Assembly (NCBI GenBank): GCA_964390055.1
Contig: CAYMGQ010000003.1
Coordinates: 1 to 64,000 of the forward strand
DNA: 64,000 nt
Source of the DNA: CAYMGQ01 sp964390055
GTDB taxonomy: Bacteria; Bacillota; Clostridia; Peptostreptococcales; Natronincolaceae
Direction of reading: 5' to 3'
Position 1 is the stretch's first letter. Each line of letters opens with the position of its first letter. The notes beneath the pieces are model-generated. The model had not been told where the DNA came from, ran no database searches, and saw only the letters and a program-made list of their open reading frames with translations. Position numbers and translations under genes: made by a program. Shown piece after piece: positions 24,010 through 33,179 of the stretch.

Positions 24010-25674
24010 TTGGTAAGAAGGAAAAATAAAATAAGGATAATTCCCTTGGGGGGATTAAAGGAAATTGGGAAAAATATGATGGTGATCGAAGACCGGGATG
24101 AAATGATTATTATTGATTGTGGTTTGAGTTTCCCCGAGGATGAGATGCTAGGCATAGACATTGTGATTCCTGATATTAGTTACTTGGTTAAGAATAGACG
24201 AAAAATTAAGGGTATAGTTTTAACCCATGGTCATGAGGACCATATTGGCGCTTTACCATATGTTTTAAAAGAGATTAACGTACCGGTATTTGGGACCGGC
24301 TTAACCATGGGGCTTGTAGAAAATAAACTGAGGGAACACAGATTAAAAAATATTCAATTAACTAAGGTTAAGGCGGGTGCAAGGATTAAAGTAGGATCTT
24401 TTGATGTCGAATTTATCAGAAGTACCCATAGCATACCTGATGCATGTGCTATAGCAATTCATACATCCCTAGGTGTAATATTTCACACTGGGGATTTTAA
24501 AATTGATTTTACACCCATTAATGGTCAAATGATAGACCTACAAAGAATTGCTGAGTTAGGTAAAAAAGGAATATTATTAATGATGGCAGACAGTACTAAT
24601 GTTGAGCGACCAGGAACAACTATGTCCGAAAGAAATGTAGGGGCAACCTTTGAAGAGATTTTTAGTGATACTAATGGGAGGATTATAGTTGCAACCTTTG
24701 CCTCAAATGTTCATAGGATACAGCAAATTATTAATGCTGCAAAAAAACATAATAGAAAAATAGTAATATCTGGTCGAAGCATGGAAAATGTGGTGTCTGT
24801 TTCTAAGGAATTGGGGAGACTCATAATACCTGAGGGACTTATAATACATGTAAACAATATTGATCAATACAAAGATGAGGAAATTGTTGTAATTACCACT
24901 GGTAGCCAAGGGGAAACCATGGCCGGTTTGTCAAGAATGGCTACATCGGAACATAGGAAATTAGATATCCGTGCTGGTGATACTGTAATAATGTCCGCTA
25001 CTCCTATCCCGGGGAATGAAAAATTGGTAAGCAGGGTAATAGACCAATTATTTGAAAAGGGTGCCGATGTTATATATGAGAGATTAGCAGATGTTCATGT
25101 GTCTGGTCATGCTTGCCAGGAGGAACTTAAATTAATACATCGGTTAACAAATCCAAAATATTTTATCCCAGTTCATGGAGAGTATAGGCATTTAATGCAA
25201 CATGCAAAGCTTGCAAAAAACCTGGGGATGAACAAGGAAAATATTTTTGTGTTGCAGAATGGAAATGTTGTTGAAATTACAAAAAAATCTGCCAAGTTAG
25301 CTGGCAATGTTGCCTCCGGACCAATACTAGTAGATGGGTTAGGAGTTGGTGATGTAGGCAATATTGTACTAAGGGACCGTAAGCATTTAGCAGAGGATGG
25401 CCTTATGGTGGTAGTTGTTACTATTTCTAGAGAAAATGGTAAAGTTATCGCCGGCCCAGATATTATATCCAGAGGATTTGTTTATGTTAGGGAGTCTGAG
25501 GATTTAATTGATGAGGCGAGGCAAATGGTAAAATCTGCCTTGGACAGATGTGAAGAACAGAATATTAGGGAATGGGCAATACTAAAAAGTACTATAAGAG
25601 ATGCACTTAAAGATTTTTTATATAGGAAAACTAAACGTAGACCTATGATTCTGCCAATAATTATGGAAGTATAA
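24010..25674 (+). CDS. rnj: Ribonuclease J
   Basis: This metallo-beta-lactamase/beta-CASP ribonuclease has 554 residues and a TTG start behind AAGGAGTG. The zinc-ligand motif HGHEDHIGALP lies near 74-84, with HTGDFKID, ADSTNVE and the beta-CASP SGRSMENV and PVHGEYRHL motifs all intact. RNase J performs 5'-3' exonuclease and endonuclease action in mRNA decay and rRNA maturation. It is monocistronic with a strong terminator. No second RNase J is present in the window. Confidence 0.96.
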   Translation: MVRRKNKIRIIPLGGLKEIGKNMMVIEDRDEMIIIDCGLSFPEDEMLGIDIVIPDISYLVKNRRKIKGIVLTHGHEDHIGALPYVLKEINVPVFGTGLTMGLVENKLREHRLKNIQLTKVKAGARIKVGSFDVEFIRSTHSIPDACAIAIHTSLGVIFHTGDFKIDFTPINGQMIDLQRIAELGKKGILLMMADSTNVERPGTTMSERNVGATFEEIFSDTNGRIIVATFASNVHRIQQIINAAKKHNRKIVISGRSMENVVSVSKELGRLIIPEGLIIHVNNIDQYKDEEIVVITTGSQGETMAGLSRMATSEHRKLDIRAGDTVIMSATPIPGNEKLVSRVIDQLFEKGADVIYERLADVHVSGHACQEELKLIHRLTNPKYFIPVHGEYRHLMQHAKLAKNLGMNKENIFVLQNGNVVEITKKSAKLAGNVASGPILVDGLGVGDVGNIVLRDRKHLAEDGLMVVVVTISRENGKVIAGPDIISRGFVYVRESEDLIDEARQMVKSALDRCEEQNIREWAILKSTIRDALKDFLYRKTKRRPMILPIIMEV

Positions 25675-25697
25675 TAACTAATACAAATAATAAAAAG

Positions 25698-25729
25698 CCT
25701 CTACTTATAATATTAAGTAGAGGTTTTTA
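25698..25729 (+). terminator. Intrinsic terminator of rnj
   Basis: CCTCTACTTA pairs with TAAGTAGAGG over a six-base loop and is followed by TTTTTAT. Confidence 0.92.
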
Positions 25730-25799
25730 TATGGCAAATTAAATCGGCTACTTTAATTTTAATTTTGATTCATGTATTATGATTATGGGAGGTGATGTT

Positions 25800-26099
25800 T
25801 TGGGTATTATATTATATATAATGGTATTGGGGTTAGGGATATTTGTCGGATATAATAAAATATTGACGGATAGAATATTGGATAAGTTAGGATATATACA
25901 GACTTATTCATTGTTAATTTTATTGTTTATTATGGGAATTAGTATTGGATTAGATGAAAATATTTTAAATTATTTTGGTGTAATTGGTTATTACTCAATT
26001 GTATTATCAACATTTTCAATTATATTTAGTATTTTAGGAATTAAACTAGTATCTAATAAGATATTAAGTAGAGAAAAGAGGGTTAAAGGTGACAGTTAA
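25800..26099 (+). CDS. LysO-type transporter, N-terminal part (DUF340)
   Basis: The protein has 99 residues. GGGAGGTGAT seven bases upstream selects the TTG start (MGIILYIM); the ATG 21 bases earlier lies before this SD. Three membrane helices at about 2-20, 38-58 and 63-88. It matches the N-terminal third of LysO/YbjE, a lysine exporter in E. coli. Here the protein is made as two chains: this one overlaps the next by eleven bases. Split LysO genes occur in other Clostridia. Substrate in this organism is inferred. Confidence 0.75.
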   Translation: MGIILYIMVLGLGIFVGYNKILTDRILDKLGYIQTYSLLILLFIMGISIGLDENILNYFGVIGYYSIVLSTFSIIFSILGIKLVSNKILSREKRVKGDS

Positions 26100-26685
26100 A
26101 ATTTTACTATCAGTTATATTTGGGACTATAATTGGTTCAACAGTTTTCCCTGGTGCTATGGATGCATATATAGGAGATTTGATTAATATAGGCCTTTGTG
26201 TATTGTTATTTTTTGTTGGTGTTGATATAGGTAGACAAGGTAATTTTTTAGACGAGGTCAGAAATATTGGACCTAAGGTATTTGTAGTTCCAGCTGTGAT
26301 AGCTTTGGGTAGTATTATTGGCGCAATGGTCGCTGGCACATTATTAGGTATGCCAATAAATGAGGCTGCTGCTATTGGTGCCGGATTTGGTTGGTATTCT
26401 TTTTCGGCCGTGGAATTATCAAAACATAGTGCTGAGTTGGGGGCTTTGGCTTTTATCACAAATGTATCTAGAGAGGTCACCGCACTTATTTTGATTCCTT
26501 TTATAGCAAAACATATTGGGAATTTAGAAACTATTGCATCCGCAGGTGCTACAGCTATGGACACAACTTTGCCGCTTATAACTAAGCACACCGATACCAA
26601 TACTACTATAATATCTTTTGTTACAGGAATTGTATTATCCATTCTTGTGCCCATATTGGTACCTATGATGTTGCTTGCATTGTAA
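26089..26685 (+). CDS. LysO-type transporter, C-terminal part (DUF340)
   Basis: The 198-residue protein has a GTG start inside the end of the previous gene, implying coupled translation. About six membrane helices; LFFVGVDIGRQG, GAGFGWYSFSAVELSK, ITNVSREVTALILIPF and the MDTTLPLITKHTDTN segment are LysO family motifs. Together with the upstream protein it would make one complete transporter of about 300 residues. No lysine riboswitch is visible upstream. Confidence 0.85.
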   Translation: MTVKILLSVIFGTIIGSTVFPGAMDAYIGDLINIGLCVLLFFVGVDIGRQGNFLDEVRNIGPKVFVVPAVIALGSIIGAMVAGTLLGMPINEAAAIGAGFGWYSFSAVELSKHSAELGALAFITNVSREVTALILIPFIAKHIGNLETIASAGATAMDTTLPLITKHTDTNTTIISFVTGIVLSILVPILVPMMLLAL

Positions 26686-26779
26686 TAAAAAGTGCTAGAT
26701 TTTTACGGATTATACTGCTATTTCTTGTCCCACAGAAGTTGATATTAATATAAATTATAATAAACGGAGGATTCAAACA

Positions 26780-28012
26780 ATGAATAATAAGGTTGAGTTA
26801 TTATCCCCCGCAGGGGATTTAGAGAGATTGAAAATAGCTGTAATATATGGTGCCGACGCTGTATATGTGGGGGGTGAGGTTTTCGGGTTAAGGGCTGGGG
26901 CAAAAAATTTTTCATATGAAGAGTTGTGTAAAGGGGTAGATTATGCCCACGAAAAAGGGGTAAAAGTCTATGTTACTGCTAACATAATTCCACATAATAA
27001 AGACTTAATTGGTCTGCCTAAATATGTGAAAGAGCTTGACAAGATAGGTGTAGATGGCATAATTGTATCTGATCCAGGCACCTTTTCTATCATACGCAAT
27101 ACCACACCCAGTATGGAAATACATATAAGTACACAGGCTAATAACACTAATTATGAAACTATAAGATTTTGGCATAGATTGGGTGCGAAAAGGGTAGTAT
27201 TGGCCAGGGAACTTTCCTTCGATGAAATAAAAGAAATGCGGTTAAACTTACCAGATTCGGTGGAATTGGAGGCATTTGTCCATGGGGCTATGTGTATATC
27301 CTATTCTGGAAGGTGTCTTTTGAGCAACTATTTAATAGGACGGGATGCCAATAGGGGTGAATGTGCCCACACTTGTAGATGGAGGTATCATTTGGTGGAA
27401 GAAAGAAGACCTGGGGAATACCTACCTGTATTTGAGGATGAGAAGGGAAGCTATATAATGAATTCTAAAGATTTATGTATGATAGAACACATCCCAGAAA
27501 TTATAGAATCAGGAATTCAAAGTTTAAAAATAGAGGGCAGAATGAAAACAATATATTATGTGGCAACAGTTACAAGAGCATATAGACATGCAATAGATAG
27601 TTATTATAAAAGCCCCAAGGACTGGAAATTTAATACAGAGTGGATGAAAGAAATTAAGAAGGCTAGTCATCGAGAATTTACAACAGGCTTTTACTTTAAA
27701 AAACCAGACCATAAAGAACATGTATATAAGGAGGACCCATATATAAGAGATTATAGCTTTATAGGAATTATAAAGGAATATGATAAGAAGACTGGTGTAG
27801 CAACCATTCAACAAAGAAATCGCTTTTTCTCAGGGGATGAAATAGAAATTATAGGACCTGGAGAAAGAGTAATTAAAATGGTGATAAGTAAGATGTGGAA
27901 TGATGAGGGTAAAATAATTGATGTAGCACCTCACCCGCAGCAAACAGTAAAATTTGTTATTAATGAAAAAGTTGAACCATACTATATACTTAGAAAAAAA
28001 CAGACAAATTAA
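26780..28012 (+). CDS. Peptidase U32 family protein (TrhP/YrrO-like)
   Basis: The 410-residue protein opens with VELLSPAGDLERLKIA and has the U32 signature near 165-190 (EAFVHGAMCISYSGRCLLS) followed by NRGECAHTCRW; these cysteines fit the Fe-S or metal site of the family. A C-terminal beta-barrel-like region (about 335-410) is present. Firmicute members are now linked to prephenate-dependent tRNA wobble-uridine hydroxylation rather than proteolysis. The SD is CGGAGG. The PBP gene follows 69 bases on. Confidence 0.92.
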   Translation: MNNKVELLSPAGDLERLKIAVIYGADAVYVGGEVFGLRAGAKNFSYEELCKGVDYAHEKGVKVYVTANIIPHNKDLIGLPKYVKELDKIGVDGIIVSDPGTFSIIRNTTPSMEIHISTQANNTNYETIRFWHRLGAKRVVLARELSFDEIKEMRLNLPDSVELEAFVHGAMCISYSGRCLLSNYLIGRDANRGECAHTCRWRYHLVEERRPGEYLPVFEDEKGSYIMNSKDLCMIEHIPEIIESGIQSLKIEGRMKTIYYVATVTRAYRHAIDSYYKSPKDWKFNTEWMKEIKKASHREFTTGFYFKKPDHKEHVYKEDPYIRDYSFIGIIKEYDKKTGVATIQQRNRFFSGDEIEIIGPGERVIKMVISKMWNDEGKIIDVAPHPQQTVKFVINEKVEPYYILRKKQTN

Positions 28013-28081
28013 TATTATGGTAAGGTGTTTAATCCCTAATATAATTGGTGATAATATAAAAAATATATTGGGGAGATTTTT

Positions 28082-29749
28082 ATGCAAAAAAAACTACATT
28101 ATAATTCATATAAGATAGGCAAAAGACGACTTATTGTTATAGGTATTGTATATAGTATTATAATTTTTTTATTATTGGTAAGATTATATTATATTCAAAT
28201 AATTCAAAAGGACTTTTATACCAAGGAGGTAAATAAGCAAAGGCAAATAAAAATTCCTGTGGATACAGGAAGGGGAATAATATTTGATAGGAACTATATT
28301 CCCTTGACAGACAGGGAAGAGGAGCGTAAACTTATTTTACTTCCACAATTATTTATTAGAAATGAAGAAAATTTGGACTATATAATGTCAATTACAAACA
28401 TGGATATAAAGGAATTAGCTAGGAAAATCAATTATTCCAAATATCCCATAGAATTTTCTATCAAAGATGAGAGCGTAACAGATAGGGTATTAAAAATAAG
28501 AGGCTTATTTATTATTAATAAAAAACAAAGATATTCAGATAATCCTATCCTAACACATATATTAGGATATATTAATCAGGTAGACAAAAGGGGTATGGCA
28601 GGATTAGAAAAGGCCTTTGATAATATACTAATGGGGCAACCTACACAAGTTTTGGCTATAACCTTAGATGGAAGAAAACATCTAATACCTGGTGAGGGCT
28701 ATTCTTTTGTAAGCAGCTCAAAAATCAAAAAGGATATAAGGCTTACTATAGATTATCATATTCAAAATATAATAGAAGATGTAATTGACAAACATAATAA
28801 AAAAGGTGCCATAATAGTTTCAGATACAAGTACGGGTGAAATTTTGGCATCAGTTAGCAGACCTAATTACAATCCAAATCAACTAGTAGAGCATCTAGGA
28901 AGTGATGGTGACGAATTATATAACAAGGCAATACAAATTACTTCGCCTCCGGGATCAATTTTTAAAATCATAATTGCTGCTGAGGCTATAGAAAAAAATA
29001 TGATTAAATTAAATGAGACTTTTAATTGTAGAGGCTATGAGATGGTTAACAATGTAAAAATAAAATGCGGTTCTCATAAGGACCAAACAGACTTAGAATT
29101 GACTTTTGAAGATGCCTTTGCTCAATCCTGCAATTCGACATTTATTCAATTGGGGCAAAGGTTGGATATTGAGGGGATTATTGATATGGCTGTAAAACTT
29201 GGATTGGGTAATAAGGTAGGGCTAGGTCTATTGGAGGAAGAGGCAGGCATTTTACCACAAGGCGACGAATTATTAGGTCCTGCTATAGCAAATATCTCCA
29301 TAGGACAGGGCAATATAGAGGTAACACCTATACAAATAAATCAACTAACTCAAATAATTGCAAATGATGGAGTAAGGCAAAGGCTATATATATTGGATGA
29401 TATACTAAATGACTATGAGACTGTGGAAACATTCAATAGGGAGAAGGAAGCTAGAGTTTTATCAAGAAAAACTGCTAAGGAATTGCAAGTCTTAATGCAA
29501 GCAGTTATGGTTAGGGGAACAGGCAAAGGTATTGGTCACCTATCCAAAATAACAGCAGGTAAAACAGGAACAGCTCAAACATCTAGGTTAGGAAAACCAA
29601 TACAAAATGCATGGTTTACGGGCTATTACCCTAGTAATCTACCAAAGTATGCGATTACCATATTTATACAGGAGGATGGTTCTGGAGGGGATGTTGCAGT
29701 TCCGATTTTTAAAGATATTGTCGAGAGTATAGAATACTTGGATTATTAG
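28082..29749 (+). CDS. Class B penicillin-binding protein (transpeptidase)
   Basis: The 555-residue protein has a basic cytoplasmic start, one membrane helix (about 18-40), a short dimerisation region, then the transpeptidase domain. Catalytic motifs: SxxK as SIFK with S292, SCNS (SxN) near 354, and KTGTAQT near 496. It cross-links peptidoglycan outside the membrane. Size and proximity to sigK suggest a sporulation or elongation PBP, but the class cannot be narrowed by eye; no PASTA domain is present. The SD is GGGGAG. Confidence 0.9.
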   Translation: MQKKLHYNSYKIGKRRLIVIGIVYSIIIFLLLVRLYYIQIIQKDFYTKEVNKQRQIKIPVDTGRGIIFDRNYIPLTDREEERKLILLPQLFIRNEENLDYIMSITNMDIKELARKINYSKYPIEFSIKDESVTDRVLKIRGLFIINKKQRYSDNPILTHILGYINQVDKRGMAGLEKAFDNILMGQPTQVLAITLDGRKHLIPGEGYSFVSSSKIKKDIRLTIDYHIQNIIEDVIDKHNKKGAIIVSDTSTGEILASVSRPNYNPNQLVEHLGSDGDELYNKAIQITSPPGSIFKIIIAAEAIEKNMIKLNETFNCRGYEMVNNVKIKCGSHKDQTDLELTFEDAFAQSCNSTFIQLGQRLDIEGIIDMAVKLGLGNKVGLGLLEEEAGILPQGDELLGPAIANISIGQGNIEVTPIQINQLTQIIANDGVRQRLYILDDILNDYETVETFNREKEARVLSRKTAKELQVLMQAVMVRGTGKGIGHLSKITAGKTGTAQTSRLGKPIQNAWFTGYYPSNLPKYAITIFIQEDGSGGDVAVPIFKDIVESIEYLDY

Positions 29750-29779
29750 GAATAAAAATCCTAAAAACTGTGGGTACAT

Positions 29780-29808
29780 GCACAATACTATCAATCTAAA
29801 CATATAAT
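29780..29808 (+). promoter_or_regulatory. Candidate sigma-E-type promoter of sigK
   Basis: GCACAAT (five of seven to the -35 consensus KMATATT) and CATATAAT (full match to the sigma-E -10 class) are 14 bases apart, about 40 bases before the sigK start. This agrees with the known sigma-E control of sigK in Bacillus. Confidence 0.45.
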
Positions 29809-29849
29809 TAGAGTGACCGACTACATGGTTTTTAGGGGGATGAATATGT

Positions 29850-30554
29850 ATGGGTATTTTTTTGCTTGATTTATTTTTGAATATATTTAAAACCTTGGGT
29901 TTTTGTGTATCATATGTTTCTAGTAATATATCTTTTCCTCAACCTTTGTCATCAGCAGAGGAACAGGAATACTTAAAACGTTTCGAAGAAGGGGATGAAG
30001 AAGCAAGAAACATTTTAATAGAAAGAAATCTACGCTTAGTGGCACATATAGTAAAAAAATATAATAATATTAACACTGATATGGATGACTTAATATCTAT
30101 TGGTACCATAGGTTTAATTAAGGGAATAACAACATTTGATAGAAATAAGGGGACTAGATTAGCCACTTACGCTGCCCGATGCATAGAGAATGAAATACTA
30201 ATGACAATCAGGGCCAATAAGAAGCTGAGGACGGAAGTTTCTATTCAGGATCCTATTGGTGTAGATCGGGAGGGCAACGAAATATCTCTAATAGATATAC
30301 TTGGCACAGATCCTGATGATGTACTAAACCAGGTAGAATTCAAAGCACAGGTCAGAAAATTATACAGTAAAATGGTAGAAGTATTAAAAGAGAGGGAATT
30401 AATCGTTATTAAATTAAGATATGGCATATCCAATGATGGAGGAAAAACCCAAAGGGAAATAGCAAACTTACTTGGTATATCAAGATCCTATGTATCTAGA
30501 ATTGAAAAAAGGGCAATAAGAAAATTAAATAAAGCCTTTAATTGCCAGGAGTAA
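29850..30554 (+). CDS. sigK: Sporulation sigma factor sigma-K (pro-form)
   Basis: The protein has 234 residues. The N-terminus (LGFCVSYVSSN then FPQPLSSAEE) matches the pro-sequence of Bacillus pro-sigma-K, removed by SpoIVFB at the mother-cell side. Region 2 (NLRLVAHIVKKY, DLISIGTIGLIKGI, ATYAARCIENEI) and region 4 (TQREIANLLGISRSYVSRIEKRA) are complete. The reading frame is continuous, so no skin element interrupts it in this genome. AGGGGG lies ten bases from the ATG. It directs late mother-cell genes such as coat proteins; spoIVB in the same window supplies the upstream signal. Confidence 0.96.
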   Translation: MGIFLLDLFLNIFKTLGFCVSYVSSNISFPQPLSSAEEQEYLKRFEEGDEEARNILIERNLRLVAHIVKKYNNINTDMDDLISIGTIGLIKGITTFDRNKGTRLATYAARCIENEILMTIRANKKLRTEVSIQDPIGVDREGNEISLIDILGTDPDDVLNQVEFKAQVRKLYSKMVEVLKERELIVIKLRYGISNDGGKTQREIANLLGISRSYVSRIEKRAIRKLNKAFNCQE

Positions 30555-30567
30555 AAACATTGGCTTG

Positions 30568-30598
30568 TCTAAATATATTTATAGTTTAGATTTTTTTT
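30568..30598 (+). terminator. Intrinsic terminator of sigK
   Basis: TCTAAA/TTTAGA stem followed by eight T. Confidence 0.8.
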
Positions 30599-30680
30599 GT
30601 CCAAATTAATGGAAAATTGTTAAAACCTGTTGGAAATGTATTGTAAATGTTGAAATCTGCTTATTTCCAAGGAAATTTAT

Positions 30681-30709
30681 TTAATGCTTATAATGATATA
30701 TGGTATAAT
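30681..30709 (+). promoter_or_regulatory. Promoter of yqeG (extended -10)
   Basis: TATAAT (30704-30709) preceded by TGG, an extended -10, with a poor -35 TTAATG 17 bases upstream. Confidence 0.6.
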
Positions 30710-30774
30710 AGTCGTGGATTATTATTAATAGGTATAAGGATAAAATTATAGGTGTAATAGTGAGGGCTGATAAT

Positions 30775-31284
30775 ATGAAATTGTTAACACCTAATCTATA
30801 TGTTGAATCTATAATGCATATAGATTTATTTAAGTTAAAATCTAAAAATATAGTGGGATTAATTATTGATATAGACAATACATTAGTTGCCTGGGATATA
30901 AAATATGCAAGTGAGCAAGCAAAGGCTTGGCTACTAGGTTTAAAAGAGCAAGGATTTGAAGTTTGCCTTGTATCCAATAATACGGAAGATAGGGTAGTAA
31001 AATTTAATGAAGATCTACAATTACCTGCTATACATAGGGCAACGAAACCCCGCAGAACTGCTTTTAGAAAAGCAATGAATGTTATGGGAACTGATTTTGC
31101 AAATACAGCTGTAATTGGCGATCAAATTTTCACAGATGTTTTGGGTGGCAATAGGATGGGTTTGTATACTATTTTAGTTGTTCCCATAGTAAGTAAGGAA
31201 TTTTGGTGGACAAGCTTTATGCGTAAAATTGAAAGATATGTACTAAAATGGGTAATTGGTGAGGGGAAACAAGAAAATTTGTAA
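30775..31284 (+). CDS. yqeG: YqeG-family HAD phosphatase (type IIIA)
   Basis: The protein has 169 residues from the ATG (MKLLTPNLYVES), which aligns with YqeG N-termini; a GTG five codons earlier is an alternative with its own AGGTG. HAD motif I is DIDNTLVAWD, motif II is SNNT, motif III K in THRATKPRR-like HRATKPRR, and motif IV GDQIFTDVLGGN. YqeG relatives include PGP phosphatases such as yeast Gep4, and mitochondrial-type phosphatidylglycerophosphate phosphatase is a reasonable guess for function. In Bacillus it heads a ribosome-assembly gene cluster; here it stands alone. Confidence 0.9.
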   Translation: MKLLTPNLYVESIMHIDLFKLKSKNIVGLIIDIDNTLVAWDIKYASEQAKAWLLGLKEQGFEVCLVSNNTEDRVVKFNEDLQLPAIHRATKPRRTAFRKAMNVMGTDFANTAVIGDQIFTDVLGGNRMGLYTILVVPIVSKEFWWTSFMRKIERYVLKWVIGEGKQENL

Positions 31285-31308
31285 AAACTGCCATAAACTT
31301 AAAGGAAT

Positions 31309-31335
31309 TTGGCATTATATGTAGAATGATATAAT
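31309..31335 (+). promoter_or_regulatory. Candidate promoter of the pil operon
   Basis: TTGGCA (31309-31314) and TATAAT (31330-31335), with a short 15-base spacer. Its predicted transcript would begin just before the hairpin that precedes pilB. Confidence 0.5.
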
Positions 31336-31357
31336 TTATATAGAGAATTTAAGACAT

Positions 31358-31396
31358 AACCGATCGGCTACTTCTTCATAGTTGATCGGTTTTATT
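31358..31396 (+). terminator. Hairpin between yqeG and pilB, terminator or attenuator
   Basis: AACCGATC/GATCGGTT stem with an additional CTA/TAG pairing inside the loop, followed by TTTTATTTG. It lies downstream of a promoter-like sequence and 37 bases before pilB, so it may attenuate pilus transcription as well as end yqeG messages. Confidence 0.7.
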
Positions 31397-31432
31397 TGTA
31401 CAATTAGGAAAATGTAAACAAGGGGAATATCA

Positions 31433-33121
31433 ATGGATACTGGGAATAAGGAGTTACTTAATATTATTAGGCAACAGGGCTTAATTACAAATAAAGACTT
31501 AGACATGATAGTTAAAATCGACAATAAAGAAGGTAAAAAGTTAGAAGATTTATTGGTTGATAGACAAATAATAACCAAAAAACAACTAACAAATGCTATG
31601 GGAATACAATTAGGTATACCCTTTGTAGACCTTAATAATTATCAGATAGATCCGGACATACCAATAATAATTGATAAAGGATTGGCTGAAAGACATTTGT
31701 TAATTCCAATAAATATTGAAAATGGGGAATTGCTAGTTGCAATGGTAGACCCCCTAGATTTAATAGCAATGGATGATGTAAGCCTGTCAACTGGATATCA
31801 TATTAAAACTGTAATTGCTACAAAGGATGACATCCTCAATTCAATAGATAGATATTTTGACAATAGGGAGATAGCTGAACAAGCTATAAAGGAAATTACA
31901 ATACACCAAAGTTATAAGGGGATTAAAAAAAGTGATCCTAATAATTCTCTTGAAACTATAAATCAAGCACCTGTTGTCCAGCTAGTAAACATGATAATTG
32001 AGCGAGCAGTTAGGGAAAGGGCTAGTGATATACATATTGAACCTTTCAAGAATTGTGTAAGGATAAGGTACAGGATAGATGGGGACTTAAAAGAGGTGAT
32101 GAAACCATCCAAGCACACACATTCATCTATAGTAACAAGAATAAAGATAATGACTAGTATGGATATAGCAGAAAATAGAAACCCACAAGATGGAAGAGTG
32201 GAATTATTTATAAATGAAAAACCGATTGATATGAGGGTATCTATTTTGCCAACTATATATGGTGAAAAAATTGTCATACGTTTATTAGATAAGTCTAATA
32301 TTATTACTGATATTATAAGTCTTGGTTTCAGAGGTAAAAATTTAGATTTTTTCAATAAAATACTTAGGATACCATCTGGAATGGTGCTGGTTACTGGACC
32401 AACGGGTAGTGGTAAAACTACTACATTATACGCTCTACTTAGGGAACTTAATCAAATCAACAGGAATATTATTACAATTGAAGATCCAATCGAATATAGT
32501 TTAGAGGGAATCAATCAGGTTCAAATTAATCGTAAAGCAGGGCTAAGTTTTGCAACAGGCCTACGATCTATACTTAGGCAAGATCCTGACATTATTATGG
32601 TTGGGGAAATTAGGGATGTGGATACTGCACAAATAGCTATAAGGGCAGCTATTACTGGTCATATAGTACTCAGTACGCTTCATACCAATGATACAGCAAG
32701 CTCTATTTCTAGACTGGTGGATATGGGTATAGACAATTACCTACTATCATCTGCCATTGTTGCAATAATATCACAAAGATTATTAAAAAGGATTTGTATT
32801 AATTGTAAATATGAGTATAAACCATCCATAGATGAAATTAAGGCATTAAAAATAGACAAAAAAGAGTTGCTATATAGAGGCAAGGGATGTAATCTTTGTA
32901 ACAACACCGGTTATCTAGGCAGAATAGCAATTCACGAAATAATGTTATGTAACAAGAAAATTAGAAGCTTAATAAATAATAAGGCCAGTATAGATTGTAT
33001 CAAGGAAAAGGCGATTAAAAGCGGAATGGTAACCCTTTATGAATCTGGAAAAGAGCTAGTTGTAAACGGGATAACAACCATAGAAGAATTATTGAGGATT
33101 TGTTACTATTCAGACATATAA
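31433..33121 (+). CDS. pilB: Type IV pilus assembly ATPase PilB (GspE family)
   Basis: The 562-residue protein has an N-terminal MshEN/GspE-N domain (about 1-150) and the secretion ATPase core. Walker A GPTGSGKTT is near 322-330, the Asp box ITIEDPIEY follows, Walker B LRSILRQDPDIIMVGEIRD and the His box LSTLHTNDT are complete. A tetracysteine zinc motif (CINCKYE and CNLCNNTG, about 456-490) is typical of assembly rather than retraction ATPases. SD AAGGGGAA. First gene of a pil operon continuing to about 39.9 kb. Confidence 0.95.
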   Translation: MDTGNKELLNIIRQQGLITNKDLDMIVKIDNKEGKKLEDLLVDRQIITKKQLTNAMGIQLGIPFVDLNNYQIDPDIPIIIDKGLAERHLLIPINIENGELLVAMVDPLDLIAMDDVSLSTGYHIKTVIATKDDILNSIDRYFDNREIAEQAIKEITIHQSYKGIKKSDPNNSLETINQAPVVQLVNMIIERAVRERASDIHIEPFKNCVRIRYRIDGDLKEVMKPSKHTHSSIVTRIKIMTSMDIAENRNPQDGRVELFINEKPIDMRVSILPTIYGEKIVIRLLDKSNIITDIISLGFRGKNLDFFNKILRIPSGMVLVTGPTGSGKTTTLYALLRELNQINRNIITIEDPIEYSLEGINQVQINRKAGLSFATGLRSILRQDPDIIMVGEIRDVDTAQIAIRAAITGHIVLSTLHTNDTASSISRLVDMGIDNYLLSSAIVAIISQRLLKRICINCKYEYKPSIDEIKALKIDKKELLYRGKGCNLCNNTGYLGRIAIHEIMLCNKKIRSLINNKASIDCIKEKAIKSGMVTLYESGKELVVNGITTIEELLRICYYSDI

Positions 33122-33179
33122 ATTCCCCAATAAAAATTTTAGTATAGTATATTTCTTAGATCTTAGGAGTGAAAAACCA

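Noticed and set aside
26064..26654. A 196-codon minus-strand frame
   Set aside because: Antisense to the LysO C-terminal gene; no SD and low-complexity composition typical of a shadow frame.
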